A stretch of DNA of 64,000 nucleotides from Spirosoma fluviale (GTDB lineage: Bacteria > Bacteroidota > Bacteroidia > Cytophagales > Spirosomataceae): the NCBI RefSeq assembly GCF_900230225.1, contig NZ_OCNH01000001.1, forward strand, positions 1,922,001 to 1,986,000. Reading direction: 5' to 3'. Below the pieces are notes generated by a model that was given only the letters and a program-made list of their open reading frames with translations, was not told the origin of the DNA and ran no database searches. The position numbers and the translations under genes are program-made. Positions 1 through 8,662 of the stretch are shown here, piece by piece; within the stretch, counting starts at the first letter, position 1; the number at the start of each line of letters is the position of its first letter.

Positions 1-881
1 CCAGCGTATAAGGAGAGAATATAAATAAACAAACTATAAAGAAAGATGTCTGTAAGTCAAGAGTCAAAAAGAAGCGGGCAGCTAAAAACAGACACACACT
101 TACTATCCCGTCGAAGAGTCCACCCAAATAGGGTTCGATAGCGGTCCGTTGGGTCTTATTTACGTAAGAAAGTAAAATATGAAATAAGGCCGGATAGGTT
201 AAACTTTCTGATAGTAGAAATCTGGAGATTTTTCCGGGAATCGAATGATTGTTCTGCCGTATTTCCTCCGCGAGCATTAAATGAAACCATGTGTCGTTGG
301 TAAACAAAAAAAGTTTCCCCTTATTAAGAAAAAGCCTTGGTAGAGCTCTTAAAAGAACGGTGCATGAAAAAAGGGCAATAGAAATCAACAGGGTAGCCAT
401 ACTAACCTAATTACTCCATTGGGAGGTTTCTTTGTATTTACTTGATGATCGCTACTCGACACCGTTTTTGGGGCAGGCAAGCAGCCAGCACCTTATCACT
501 TTCTTCTAACGGATTATGTATGCATGCGTCGAGATTTTTTTGATTAAACTTATCGTATGCAAAAGTCTTTAAATATTAACCAATGTACGTTTTAAGTTTA
601 TTTTAAGTGATTATTACTCATTAGAAGCATTTTTAGCTTGTCTATTTAACATCGGTATGCTGTTCTGTGGGACATGCCGGCATACTCAATAAGTCTTCCT
701 GTCTGAAATCGTTCCGGGGAGCCCGACCAGTTAACCTACTATAATCCAGTATCCTTATAAAATTATTGGTGTCCAGGCCATCTCTGAGAATAGTAGGTGG
801 CCCATCAAAGGGTACAGCCGCATAAACATTGCCGAAAATGTTGTTTATTGGGTGTTTTACACAAGACAACCTCATTTGAAA
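1..881. other. Intergenic region, no supported gene
   Basis: No convincing coding region or RNA gene is visible in this AT-rich stretch, and both strands are broken by frequent stops. A 77-codon minus-strand reading frame at 642-875 resembles no family I know and is listed among the rejected items. The left edge of the window may cut a longer intergenic region. Confidence 0.5.
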
Positions 882-2108
882 ATGTCCTCGAAATTAAGTC
901 TCCTGTTTTTTCTGGTAAGCACCATCGTCGTTGCCCAAAAGAAAGTTACCCCTAAAGCCGGTCCGTATTTTCCAGCCGCGCATCAATGGGAACACAAAAC
1001 CCCGACCGAGATGGGATTATCGGCAGCCAAAATTCAGGAAGCCATTGTGTTTCATCGGGATAATGAAATAAAAAATCCCCGCAGCATGGAGCAGTCGCAT
1101 TATCAGTCGTTCGGTAAAGAGCCGTTTGGCTACGCCATTGGGCCTTTCGCCGACCGGGGTGAGCCAACGGGGGTAATTGTTTACAAAGGCTACATTGTGG
1201 CCGAATGGGGCGAACCTCAACGCTGCGACATTACGCACAGTGTGACCAAAAGTTTTCTGTCGACGGTAGTTGGTCTGGCGGTCGATAAAGGACTAATCCG
1301 AAGCGTAAACGATACCGTTGCGGGCTATGTGCCGCCCATCGAGTTGTATGATCAGCCCGTTACGCGCCCCGCCGATGAGTTTGGTAAACCCGAACTCATT
1401 ACCCCGTTTCAAACCCCTCATAACCGGACCCTCACCTGGGATCACATGCTTCGGCAAACCAGCGATTGGGAAGGTACACTCTGGGGCAAACCCGACTGGG
1501 CCGACCGCCCCGACCCGGATGCCGCCAAATGGCTGAACCGCAAACGCAATCTGCCCGGTGCGGTCTATGAATATAACGACGTTCGGGTGAATGCATTGGC
1601 TTTAGCCGCCACCAGCGTCTGGCGAAAGCCGCTTCCACAGGTACTTAAAGAGAATGTGATGGACCCGATTGGCGCATCGAACACCTGGCGCTGGACGGGC
1701 TACCGGAATTCCTGGATCGTGCTGGATGGGCAAGCCGTGCAATCGGTCAGCGGGGGTGGACATTGGGGCGGGGGTATGTTCATCAACGCGCTGGATATGG
1801 CCCGGTTCGGCTTGCTGACGCTGAACAAAGGAAACTGGAACGGGCGGCAGTTAATTTCTGAACAATGGATCAACCAGTCGAGAACACCCACACCAGCCCA
1901 ACCAACGTACGGCTACATGAACTACTTTCTGAATACCGACAAAAAGCTATTACCATCAGCATCGGCCAGTAGCTATTACCATTTGGGCAATGGTACCAAC
2001 ATGATCTATGTCGATACGGAGCACGATCTGGTTATGGTGGTTCGCTGGATTGACACAAAAGCCATGGACGGTATCGTCAAACGGGTGCTGGATGCCTTCC
2101 AGAAGTAG
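882..2108 (+). CDS. Secreted serine hydrolase, beta-lactamase/class C fold
   Basis: A serine hydrolase of the beta-lactamase/penicillin-binding fold, probably periplasmic; the substrate is unknown. The ATG at 882 begins an N-terminal signal peptide with a hydrophobic core ending at VVAQ; an upstream in-frame GTG at 852 would add ten polar residues in front of it, so 882 is preferred. The catalytic SxxK motif is SVTK (S120 and K123), following CDITH. A YEYND segment near residue 230 occupies the place of the second motif, and YYHLGNG near residue 364 the place of the KTG-like third motif. The length of 408 residues is normal for such esterase or peptidase-like proteins. It lies 120 bases before a hydroxy-acid dehydrogenase on the same strand, but a functional link is not evident. 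Confidence 0.85.
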   Translation: MSSKLSLLFFLVSTIVVAQKKVTPKAGPYFPAAHQWEHKTPTEMGLSAAKIQEAIVFHRDNEIKNPRSMEQSHYQSFGKEPFGYAIGPFADRGEPTGVIVYKGYIVAEWGEPQRCDITHSVTKSFLSTVVGLAVDKGLIRSVNDTVAGYVPPIELYDQPVTRPADEFGKPELITPFQTPHNRTLTWDHMLRQTSDWEGTLWGKPDWADRPDPDAAKWLNRKRNLPGAVYEYNDVRVNALALAATSVWRKPLPQVLKENVMDPIGASNTWRWTGYRNSWIVLDGQAVQSVSGGGHWGGGMFINALDMARFGLLTLNKGNWNGRQLISEQWINQSRTPTPAQPTYGYMNYFLNTDKKLLPSASASSYYHLGNGTNMIYVDTEHDLVMVVRWIDTKAMDGIVKRVLDAFQK

Positions 2109-2228
2109 TGCCGACCGTCGAAGCGTCGAACCGTTCCGGTCCGGTCGGGTCGGAAAGCATTAAATAACGCCCATACCCTGCTTATGGAAGCGGTGCCCGC
2201 CACGAAAAAGTAAACGGGTACGAAGCCG

Positions 2229-3278
2229 ATGAATGTAGCCGAACGTGATCTGTTTGATGTCAACAATATTATCAACCTGTTTGATGTAGAAAAGCTGGCT
2301 ACGGAGCGCATGACGCCGATGGCCTACGAATATGTGGCCAGTGGAGCCGCCGATGAGTTCACCCTTCGCTGGAATCGGCAGGCACTGGATACCCTCAGGC
2401 TCAACACGCGGGTGCTGGTGGATGTGAGCCAGATCGACACACGCGTTTCGCTGCTCGGACTCGATCTGGCTTATCCCATTCTCATTGCGCCAACGGCCTA
2501 TCACAAAACCATGCACCCCGAGGGTGAGCTGGCTACCGCCCGGGGCGCCGGAGCCGCCGAAGCTCTCTATGTGGTCAGCTCATTTACAAACACACCCCTG
2601 CGCGACATTGCCTCGGTAGCGACGCAGCCGCTCTGGTTTCAACTTTACGTAAGCGACGATCGGGAACGGACAAAGGCGCTGGTGCAGGAAGCCGAAGCGC
2701 AAGGGTGCCGGGCGCTCTGCGTCACGGTCGATACGCCTGTTGCCGGTGTTCGAAACCGGCAGCAGCGGGTCAACTTCGCCATGCCCGAGGGAATCACCAC
2801 GCCCCACATGGCTGATGCCTTCGCGCTAACGAAGTCGCTAACCTGGACCGATGTCGACTGGCTGCAATCGTTCGCGAAAATCCCGGTTCTGCTCAAGGGA
2901 ATACTGAATCCCGACGATGCCGAAATCGCCGTTAAGGCAGGTGTATGCGGTATTGTTGTGTCGAACCACGGCGGCCGAAATCTGGATACTGTACCGGCCA
3001 CCATTGAGGCCCTTCCGCGCATTGCCGAACGGGTAAATAAACGCGTCCCCATTTTGATGGATGGCGGCATTCGCCGGGGCACCGACGTTGTAAAAGCCAT
3101 TGCCCTGGGTGCCAATGCGGTGCTGGTCGGCAAACCCATTTGTTTCGGCCTGGCCTGTGGTGGGGCCGATGGCGTCGCAAAAGTGCTAACCATTCTCCGA
3201 ACCGAGCTGGAACTAGCCATGGCCCTAACCGGTAAAGCAACCCTAGCTGATATTGACGAATCTGTGATTTGGCGGTAG
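2229..3278 (+). CDS. FMN-dependent alpha-hydroxy-acid dehydrogenase/oxidase
   Basis: A member of the glycolate oxidase/lactate dehydrogenase family, which oxidises L-2-hydroxy acids to 2-oxo acids using FMN in a TIM barrel. The signature is clear: VSNHGGRNLD carries the catalytic His and Arg, and DGGIRRGTDVVKAIALGA is the phosphate-binding segment of the flavin site near the C terminus. An N-terminal MAYEYVASGAADE segment is the usual family start, and APTAYHKTMHPEGE matches the family's APTA.. flavin loop. The length of 349 residues is typical of soluble lactate oxidase-like enzymes. Whether it works with oxygen (oxidase) or the respiratory chain (dehydrogenase) cannot be told from sequence. 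It is the last ordinary gene before the accessory island. Confidence 0.9.
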   Translation: MNVAERDLFDVNNIINLFDVEKLATERMTPMAYEYVASGAADEFTLRWNRQALDTLRLNTRVLVDVSQIDTRVSLLGLDLAYPILIAPTAYHKTMHPEGELATARGAGAAEALYVVSSFTNTPLRDIASVATQPLWFQLYVSDDRERTKALVQEAEAQGCRALCVTVDTPVAGVRNRQQRVNFAMPEGITTPHMADAFALTKSLTWTDVDWLQSFAKIPVLLKGILNPDDAEIAVKAGVCGIVVSNHGGRNLDTVPATIEALPRIAERVNKRVPILMDGGIRRGTDVVKAIALGANAVLVGKPICFGLACGGADGVAKVLTILRTELELAMALTGKATLADIDESVIWR

Positions 3279-3446
3279 GGGAAGGGAGAATTTTACTCAA
3301 ATTACTTTAACACAAATACTGTTTTTTTTTGTACTCTTTCTGCTGTTTTTTGGTTATAATTGAAAGTTCAATTGTAAGCGCACACTAAATGCTTTCTAGC
3401 TGATTTTCAGATTGTTGTCGTTTAGTGGGTTTACGTACAATGATAT

Positions 3447-3600
3447 GTTGGGTGGCGGGTCCAAAATGGGAGTTAAAGCCGGGTCTCGGCCGACAGGCCG
3501 CACGTTCCGAAAGGCAGCGTTTGGGCTTCCATTTCGGCGTTCCGTGCGACAGTTTGACCGCCCCGGCTGGACAAGTTTTTGTTTGCATTTAAAGCCTTGG
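3447..3600 (+). repeat. Island repeat R1 (right half only)
   Basis: First copy of the GC-rich island repeat. It has GTTGGGT at 3447-3453 followed by GGCGGG, then the 17-base word GACAGGCCGCACGTTCC at 3492-3508 (45 bases on), then CGTGCGACAG around 3543-3552 and GACCGCC. It aligns over about 115 bases with 9420-9536 in R4. The left half (17-base word plus GCCCAAC) seen in R2-R4 is missing, so this copy marks the left end of the array. Confidence 0.75.
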
Positions 3601-3632
3601 CTGACAAGTCAAACGCCTGATAAATTAAGGTT

Positions 3633-3640
3633 TAGCTTTG
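3633..3640 (+). promoter_or_regulatory. Probable -7 promoter element of the FRG gene
   Basis: TAGCTTTG matches the Bacteroidota -7 consensus TAnnTTTG. No good TTTG lies 19-23 bases upstream, so only half the promoter is supported. It stands 120 bases before the FRG-domain gene and just after repeat R1. Confidence 0.4.
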
Positions 3641-3759
3641 AAATTTGGGCTTCTTTAGAATAATACGAACGTCCCTAGCAGGCAGGCGGGGCGGGTTGCG
3701 GTCGATAAGCCAATCGCCGGAATTAGGTACCTTTTCCATCAACCACAAATGGTATTTAA

Positions 3760-5271
3760 ATGAAAACTTACAGTGCAACAAATATTGAAGAGGCTGTTGA
3801 GTTAGCTTATAAGTTAAGAGAAGAAGGGAAGTATAATTGGTTCCGTGGGCAAACAAAGCAATGGCCCATCTATTCGTCACTTGGCCGTGTGCAACTTAAT
3901 GGCAATCAAGAAGAGATAGCTAAGGTTCTTCACCGTGTAGAATTATTTCAAAATTGGCTTAACAAAATTCCTGAATTAATATATTTAAATGAACCAGAAT
4001 ATGTAAATGATTTTTGCGCTATTATACAGCATTATGGTATTTCAACTCACTATATTGACTTTACAACGGATCCAGGCGTTGCAGGTTTTTTTGCTGCTGA
4101 CTCAAAAAGTTTAACTGTGGGTGAGCAGTCTTCCATATATTGCTTAAACACAGACGATTTAGTATCCCACTGGGATATAGTTAAAACAATACGTAACACT
4201 CATGGAATTGATTTAGAATTAATAAATATAGATGTGAAGAATCTTTGGAGATTGCAAGCACAACGTGGTGTATTTATATATTGCAATTCGATATTAGAAA
4301 ATATTTATCCCCTAGATCGAATTATATTTCCTGCTTCTAAGTATCCGTCTTTTCCTACAAGCGAACAAATATATCCAATTAATAAAAGTCCATTAGAGCA
4401 ACTTTTAGATCAATACTTTGCCTTAGAAAACTACAGTTACACTAATGATTTATTAGAAAAATGGATTAAAGACTCGAATTCTAAGGGTATAAATGCGGTA
4501 TCTGTTCATTTAGATTCTTTCCCTGAAGGTTATTCCAAAGAAGCTTTCATAAATAGTGTTACCTTAACTTTAGATTCGTGGAACTCTACAAACTTAAAAG
4601 CATGGATAGGCTACTCTGAAGAAAATTTTCATCAAGTTAGTGGGCCAGTTTTTCAAATAAATCTGAAAATTAATGCTAGCCCAGAAGAGATACAATCTTC
4701 ATTTAGCTATGCAATGAAGCAGATACTACGCCGTGATTCTACTATTCGACAAAAAGTTGTAGATTGGGATTTTATTGAGTTTCCTACATCATTTTCTCAA
4801 GAGATTTTAAAGAGTAAGCTACGCTTGATTTGGAATGGCATGCGTCGTTTACCTTACGATGATTCTGAGTTAGCGAATAGTTTAGGAGCACTAACTGCTT
4901 TGTTTATATCGGGCTTCAAAAGCGAACTTTCCTACGACATGCAAATGAAATTATTTGCAGATCATTTTGGAGAATGTATGCGAGTTGAATTTGGGCACCA
5001 AGATGGTAGTAGCGCAAGAGGATTGGCATCATTTGAAAGCCTGCGAAAAGCTCTAAGGAAAGATATGACTGACCTTCTATTGCCTGAATATAAAGAAATT
5101 ACTAATGAATTTAGTGAATTGTTTGGCATCATTTATAATCCAAAATTCATGTTTGACTTCTCTGAGTTTACGAAATTATTTGCCCGAGAAATAATCCCTG
5201 TTCAAGCTTTACTATGGGATAAATTAATTCTGTATAATCCTGCCCAGCTTGCAACATTTGGTAAACCTTGA
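3760..5271 (+). CDS. FRG-domain protein of unknown function
   Basis: The N terminus carries an FRG domain (named for its Phe-Arg-Gly motif). WFRGQTKQW spans residues 27-35, and the second signature HYGISTHYIDFT is at 91-102, followed by the FFAAD segment at 110-114. FRG domains occur in accessory and putative phage-defence proteins; their biochemical activity is poorly known. Residues from about 150 to 503 resemble nothing I recognise and contain no membrane segment. Codon use is strongly AT-rich, unlike the flanking core genes, which points to recent transfer. The ATG at 3760 leaves a 120-base leader after a promoter-like TAGCTTTG. The gene is enclosed by island repeats R1 and R2. I would call it a candidate defence effector by context only. 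Confidence 0.75.
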   Translation: MKTYSATNIEEAVELAYKLREEGKYNWFRGQTKQWPIYSSLGRVQLNGNQEEIAKVLHRVELFQNWLNKIPELIYLNEPEYVNDFCAIIQHYGISTHYIDFTTDPGVAGFFAADSKSLTVGEQSSIYCLNTDDLVSHWDIVKTIRNTHGIDLELINIDVKNLWRLQAQRGVFIYCNSILENIYPLDRIIFPASKYPSFPTSEQIYPINKSPLEQLLDQYFALENYSYTNDLLEKWIKDSNSKGINAVSVHLDSFPEGYSKEAFINSVTLTLDSWNSTNLKAWIGYSEENFHQVSGPVFQINLKINASPEEIQSSFSYAMKQILRRDSTIRQKVVDWDFIEFPTSFSQEILKSKLRLIWNGMRRLPYDDSELANSLGALTALFISGFKSELSYDMQMKLFADHFGECMRVEFGHQDGSSARGLASFESLRKALRKDMTDLLLPEYKEITNEFSELFGIIYNPKFMFDFSEFTKLFAREIIPVQALLWDKLILYNPAQLATFGKP

Positions 5272-5321
5272 AGTATCATTATGATAATTTACAGCCAGTA
5301 AAACATAATTTGCTCAACATG

Positions 5322-5590
5322 GGTAGCTTCCCGGTGACAGGAAGCACGTCCCGTAGGAAAGTGGGCAGCCCAACCGAACAGGTGTGTAAAGGTGCAAGTG
5401 GCTCGTGTTCAGGCAAGTGGCTCAATCACCATCAACACCTGTGGGCGTTGGTAGGCCCGTCTAAGCAGTGCTTCCATTTTTGGCGTTTCGTGTGACAGGC
5501 CGCACGTCCTAGAGGTTTGGTTTTACTCGTTCAGCGGGTTTCGGCTGACACAGGAAACGCCCCTGTTTGGCAGGTTTTCGATTCAATACC
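5322..5590 (+). repeat. Island repeat R2, complete copy with attC-like core
   Basis: Complete copy of the island repeat, starting about 50 bases after the FRG stop codon. Order: 17-base word GACAGGAAGCACGTCCC (5336-5352); GCCCAAC (5368-5374); inner arm ACAGGTGT (5378-5385); inner arm ACACCTGT (5435-5442), exactly complementary to the first; GTTGGTA (5447-5453); second 17-base word GACAGGCCGCACGTCCT (5494-5510); then GGCTGACACAGGAAACGCC. The core 5368-5453 (86 bases) can fold with the outer CCAAC/GTTGG and the inner 8-base arms paired, which is the layout of an integron attC site. Confidence 0.8.
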
Positions 5591-5682
5591 AGCTTATTAG
5601 CAACAAGCTAAACTCTCTATTGGGTCAGCTTGAATTTGTCAGCTAGCCCTATACTGACAAGACAATCACTCCGATTATTCGG

Positions 5683-5715
5683 TTTGGGAAAATAAGAACC
5701 AAACCTTTAGATTTG
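5683..5715 (+). promoter_or_regulatory. Bacteroidota-type promoter of the exonuclease-helicase gene
   Basis: TTTG at 5683-5686 and TAGATTTG at 5708-5715 are separated by 21 bases, a near-ideal fit to the Bacteroidota primary sigma promoter (TTTG, 19-23 bases, TAnnTTTG). The start codon follows 20 bases later at 5735, so the leader would be short. Confidence 0.7.
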
Positions 5716-5734
5716 ACAAAACATTGAGTTTACT

Positions 5735-8266
5735 ATGCCCAACATCTTGTTCTTCGATACAGAAACTACTGGCTTGTTACCTTATGAAAATCATTTTAAA
5801 AATATAGAAGCATATCCGCGACTGGTTCAATTATCTGCATTATTGTATTCACATGAGGGTGATGAGTTAGAGTCACTAAATATGATCGTTAAGCCGTTAG
5901 AATTTGTTATTCCTAACGCTCATATTCATGGCATCAGTAACGAGATCGCGGATAAAGAGGGCAAAGATGTTTTATTAGTATTAGAATGTTTTAAAAAAAT
6001 ATGTTCCAAAGCTGACTTAATCGTATGTCATAATTATATATTTGATTCAACTATAATTAAAGTAGAATTACTTAGATTACAAGAAATAGATTTTTTGCTT
6101 GAAAAGAGATCGTTTTGTACAATGACTGAGTGCGATCCATTGGCTAAATCTATTTCTTTAAAAGATTTGCATTACAAATTATTTAAAAAGGATTTTTCAG
6201 GGCATCATGATGCATACATAGACGTATCTATTACCGCTAAATGTTTCTTCCATATGCTAAAACAAGGAACTTTAGTTGAAAAAAATAACAACTATTATTA
6301 TCAGTCAATTTTAGATAAAGAGTTTAATATATCCTTAGACCATGATAATGTAAAGTTTTACAATGCATTTAATCTAATTTCAGAAACACGTAAAAATATA
6401 TTCTTGACTGGTAAAGCTGGTACTGGAAAGACTACTTTTTTGAAATATTTGAGAACGCACACCAATAAAAACATAGTGACATTAGCTTTTACTGGGGTAG
6501 CCGCAATTAATGCTGGTGGCCAGACTATAAATAGCTTTTTTCAGTTACCACCAAGACCATTCCTTCCTGATGATAGGTCTTTGAGCAGGGAAAATATTTT
6601 TACGTTTCTGAAGTACACATCTAACAAACGAGAAATTATTAATAATGTTGATATTTTGGTCATTGATGAAGTTTCGATGGTCAGGTCAGATATTATTGAC
6701 GCTATTGATAAAATACTTAGAATATTTAGAAAAAAAGAGCAATTACCCTTTGGCGGTGTACAACTAATTTTTATTGGTGATTTATTTCAGCTTCCTCCTA
6801 TAGAGGCTGATGATTGGTCAGTTATTAAAGCCTTTTACAAATCTCCATATTTTTTTGATTCTAATGTTGTTAGTTCATTAGTTAATAATAATGGTTTAGT
6901 TTGCATCGAATTAGATAAGGTATATAGACAAACTGAAATAGAGTTCATAGATATATTAAATCGAATTAGGGTAGGAAAACATTCAAATTCTGATTTGACA
7001 AAACTCAACAGTCCAAATAATAGAATAACAGACGTAAACTTTTTACTGTCAGATAATTATATCATGTTAGCAACGACTAACAAAAGAGTTGATTCTATAA
7101 ATTACACAAAGTTAAATGAAATAAAATCACCATCTTTCATTTTTGAAGGAGTGACAGAAGAGAATTTTCTTGATTCTATGAAAGTCGCCCCACAACGTCT
7201 AGAACTAAAGCTAGGAGCACAAGTAATGTTGCTTAAAAATATAGGTAATAATTATAATGGAAAAATTGGAAAAGTAACGGAAATTGGAGATCATTCAGTT
7301 TTAGTAGCCTTCGACGGGAATACATACGGTGATAGAATAGAGAAAGTGATTTGGGCTAATATCGAGTATAAATATAATAAGGAAGAGCATAGAATTGAGG
7401 AGACTATTAAAGGTTCTTACAAACAACTACCTTTAAAACTCGCCTGGTCAATAACTGTACACAAGAGTCAAGGTTTGACCTTCTCAAAAGTGATTGCAGA
7501 TGTTTCTAGCGCTTTCGCGTCAGGTCAAGTATATGTAGCATTAAGTAGATGTACTTCGCTAAACAGTTTAAAGTTTATAACCCCATTACCATCGCACGCA
7601 ATAAAAATTGACACAAGAGTTGTTGAATTTTCAGAGATTCAAACTCCAGAAACTACTATCGTTAACTTTATTAATGAAGGTAAGGCTGATGGTTATTATC
7701 AAAAATTTAAAAAATTATTACTTAACAATAAAGTAGAAGATGCTTTTGATAGTCTTGATACTGCAATAAAATATAGAAATGATATTTTCACAGTCCCTTT
7801 TAAGAAATACATTTCGGCTTATATAGATAAGTATAATAATTATAAAAAAATAATTAATTATTGCAATTCAACGATTGGTATTCTAAAACAGAGTATTGGA
7901 GATATTAATAATGAATTATTTCAGCTAAAAGAGCGCCTTCTTAGTGTTACCAATAATTTTGAAAGGCTCTTGAAAACTGAAAAAAATAATAATCAGCAAT
8001 TGACGAATAAAATTATTGACTTAACAAATTCTTCAAATATACTCTCTGGCCAAATAGCTACTTTAAAGAAAGAACTTTCTAGTAGTGAATCTGAGAAGCA
8101 AAAGGTGATAAATGAAAATAAAGCTTTATTAAATAAATTACGAACTACTGAGGTAGAATTACAACAGAAGAACAGAGACTTGAATGATTTATCAGGACGA
8201 TACAGTGATATGAAAAACAAATTGAATACCATTAAAGATAAATGGTATGTCAAAATTTTTGATTGA
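5735..8266 (+). CDS. DEDDh 3'-5' exonuclease fused to Pif1-like SF1 helicase
   Basis: A fusion with three parts. Residues 1-180 are a DnaQ-like DEDDh exonuclease: FFDTETTG gives D8 and E10, HNYIFD gives D104, and HHDAYID gives H158 and D163, so the catalytic set looks complete. Residues 220-640 are a Pif1/RecD2-type superfamily 1B helicase with Walker A GKAGTGKT (226-233), FTGVAA, Walker B VIDEVSM (D311, E312), a GDLFQLPP segment and, near the end, AWSITVHKSQGLTF and YVALSRCTSL. Residues 690-830 are rich in heptad-like Asn, Lys, Glu and Leu and probably form coiled coils. The composition is strongly AT-rich. It has its own promoter and sits alone between repeats R2 and R3. Such fusions are plausible in DNA repair or defence; the role here is inference. 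Confidence 0.88.
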   Translation: MPNILFFDTETTGLLPYENHFKNIEAYPRLVQLSALLYSHEGDELESLNMIVKPLEFVIPNAHIHGISNEIADKEGKDVLLVLECFKKICSKADLIVCHNYIFDSTIIKVELLRLQEIDFLLEKRSFCTMTECDPLAKSISLKDLHYKLFKKDFSGHHDAYIDVSITAKCFFHMLKQGTLVEKNNNYYYQSILDKEFNISLDHDNVKFYNAFNLISETRKNIFLTGKAGTGKTTFLKYLRTHTNKNIVTLAFTGVAAINAGGQTINSFFQLPPRPFLPDDRSLSRENIFTFLKYTSNKREIINNVDILVIDEVSMVRSDIIDAIDKILRIFRKKEQLPFGGVQLIFIGDLFQLPPIEADDWSVIKAFYKSPYFFDSNVVSSLVNNNGLVCIELDKVYRQTEIEFIDILNRIRVGKHSNSDLTKLNSPNNRITDVNFLLSDNYIMLATTNKRVDSINYTKLNEIKSPSFIFEGVTEENFLDSMKVAPQRLELKLGAQVMLLKNIGNNYNGKIGKVTEIGDHSVLVAFDGNTYGDRIEKVIWANIEYKYNKEEHRIEETIKGSYKQLPLKLAWSITVHKSQGLTFSKVIADVSSAFASGQVYVALSRCTSLNSLKFITPLPSHAIKIDTRVVEFSEIQTPETTIVNFINEGKADGYYQKFKKLLLNNKVEDAFDSLDTAIKYRNDIFTVPFKKYISAYIDKYNNYKKIINYCNSTIGILKQSIGDINNELFQLKERLLSVTNNFERLLKTEKNNNQQLTNKIIDLTNSSNILSGQIATLKKELSSSESEKQKVINENKALLNKLRTTEVELQQKNRDLNDLSGRYSDMKNKLNTIKDKWYVKIFD

Positions 8267-8304
8267 TTACTTGCTACTCGTTGTTACGCTCCGCATGGGC
8301 AGGT

Positions 8305-8600
8305 TCACGGCGACAGGCAGCACGCCCCTAAGCCAACTTTGGCAGCCCAACCGGGCAGGTGTGTAAAGGCTCCTACGTCGCCATCGGCTCTCATTGGCGT
8401 TGGGTGTTCGCTCAAAATGTGTTCGTTTGGTGGGTTCCGGTCGACAGGAAGCACGTCCCAGAGGTCAAGTTTTTGGCTGGTTCAGCGGGTTTCGGTTGCC
8501 AATTTGAACGCCCTGGTTGGGCAGGTTTGGGTTTGTAGTTCAACGTCCCTGCGACAGGGTGAACGCCCCAACAGTTGGGCTTGACAAGACGTAGCAAAAA
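8305..8600 (+). repeat. Island repeat R3, complete copy
   Basis: Starts about 40 bases after the helicase stop. Order: GACAGGCAGCACGCCCC (8312-8328); GCCCAAC (8345-8351); CAGGTGTGTAAAGG; GTTGGGT (8399-8405); GACAGGAAGCACGTCCC (8443-8459); then a further GAACGCCC, and the compact palindrome GCCCCAACAGTTGGGC at 8565-8580 followed by TTGACAAGAC. Both seven-base boxes fit the attC core consensus (RYYYAAC and GTTRRRY) exactly. The core is only 61 bases, and no clear inner stem is visible. Confidence 0.78.
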
Positions 8601-8605
8601 GCTTG

Positions 8606-8637
8606 TTGGTGCAGGAGCCAGAAAACGGTTAACTTTG
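8606..8637 (+). promoter_or_regulatory. Promoter of the antitoxin-toxin pair
   Basis: TTG at 8606-8608 and TAACTTTG at 8630-8637 are separated by 21 bases and match the Bacteroidota promoter. The antitoxin ATG is 26 bases further at 8663. The promoter lies immediately after repeat R3, so each island unit seems to bring its own promoter. Confidence 0.6.
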
Positions 8638-8662
8638 TTAGGATAGTAACAACGATAAAGCG

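Noticed and set aside
642-875. 77-codon minus-strand frame before the serine hydrolase
   Set aside because: No family resemblance, no signal or promoter, and its region is poor in coding signs. A faint chance of a gene fragment remains.
3412-3663. 83-codon frame over repeat R1
   Set aside because: Covers the repeat and its flank, has no known motif and is not open in R4, the closest copy.
5268-5495. 75-codon frame running through repeat R2
   Set aside because: It is the repeat itself read as protein. The structural pattern of boxes and arms explains the conservation better than coding, and other repeat copies do not keep the frame open.
8339-8584. 81-codon frame in repeat R3
   Set aside because: Same reason: the frame is a by-product of the GC-rich repeat and is not kept in R1, R2 or R4.
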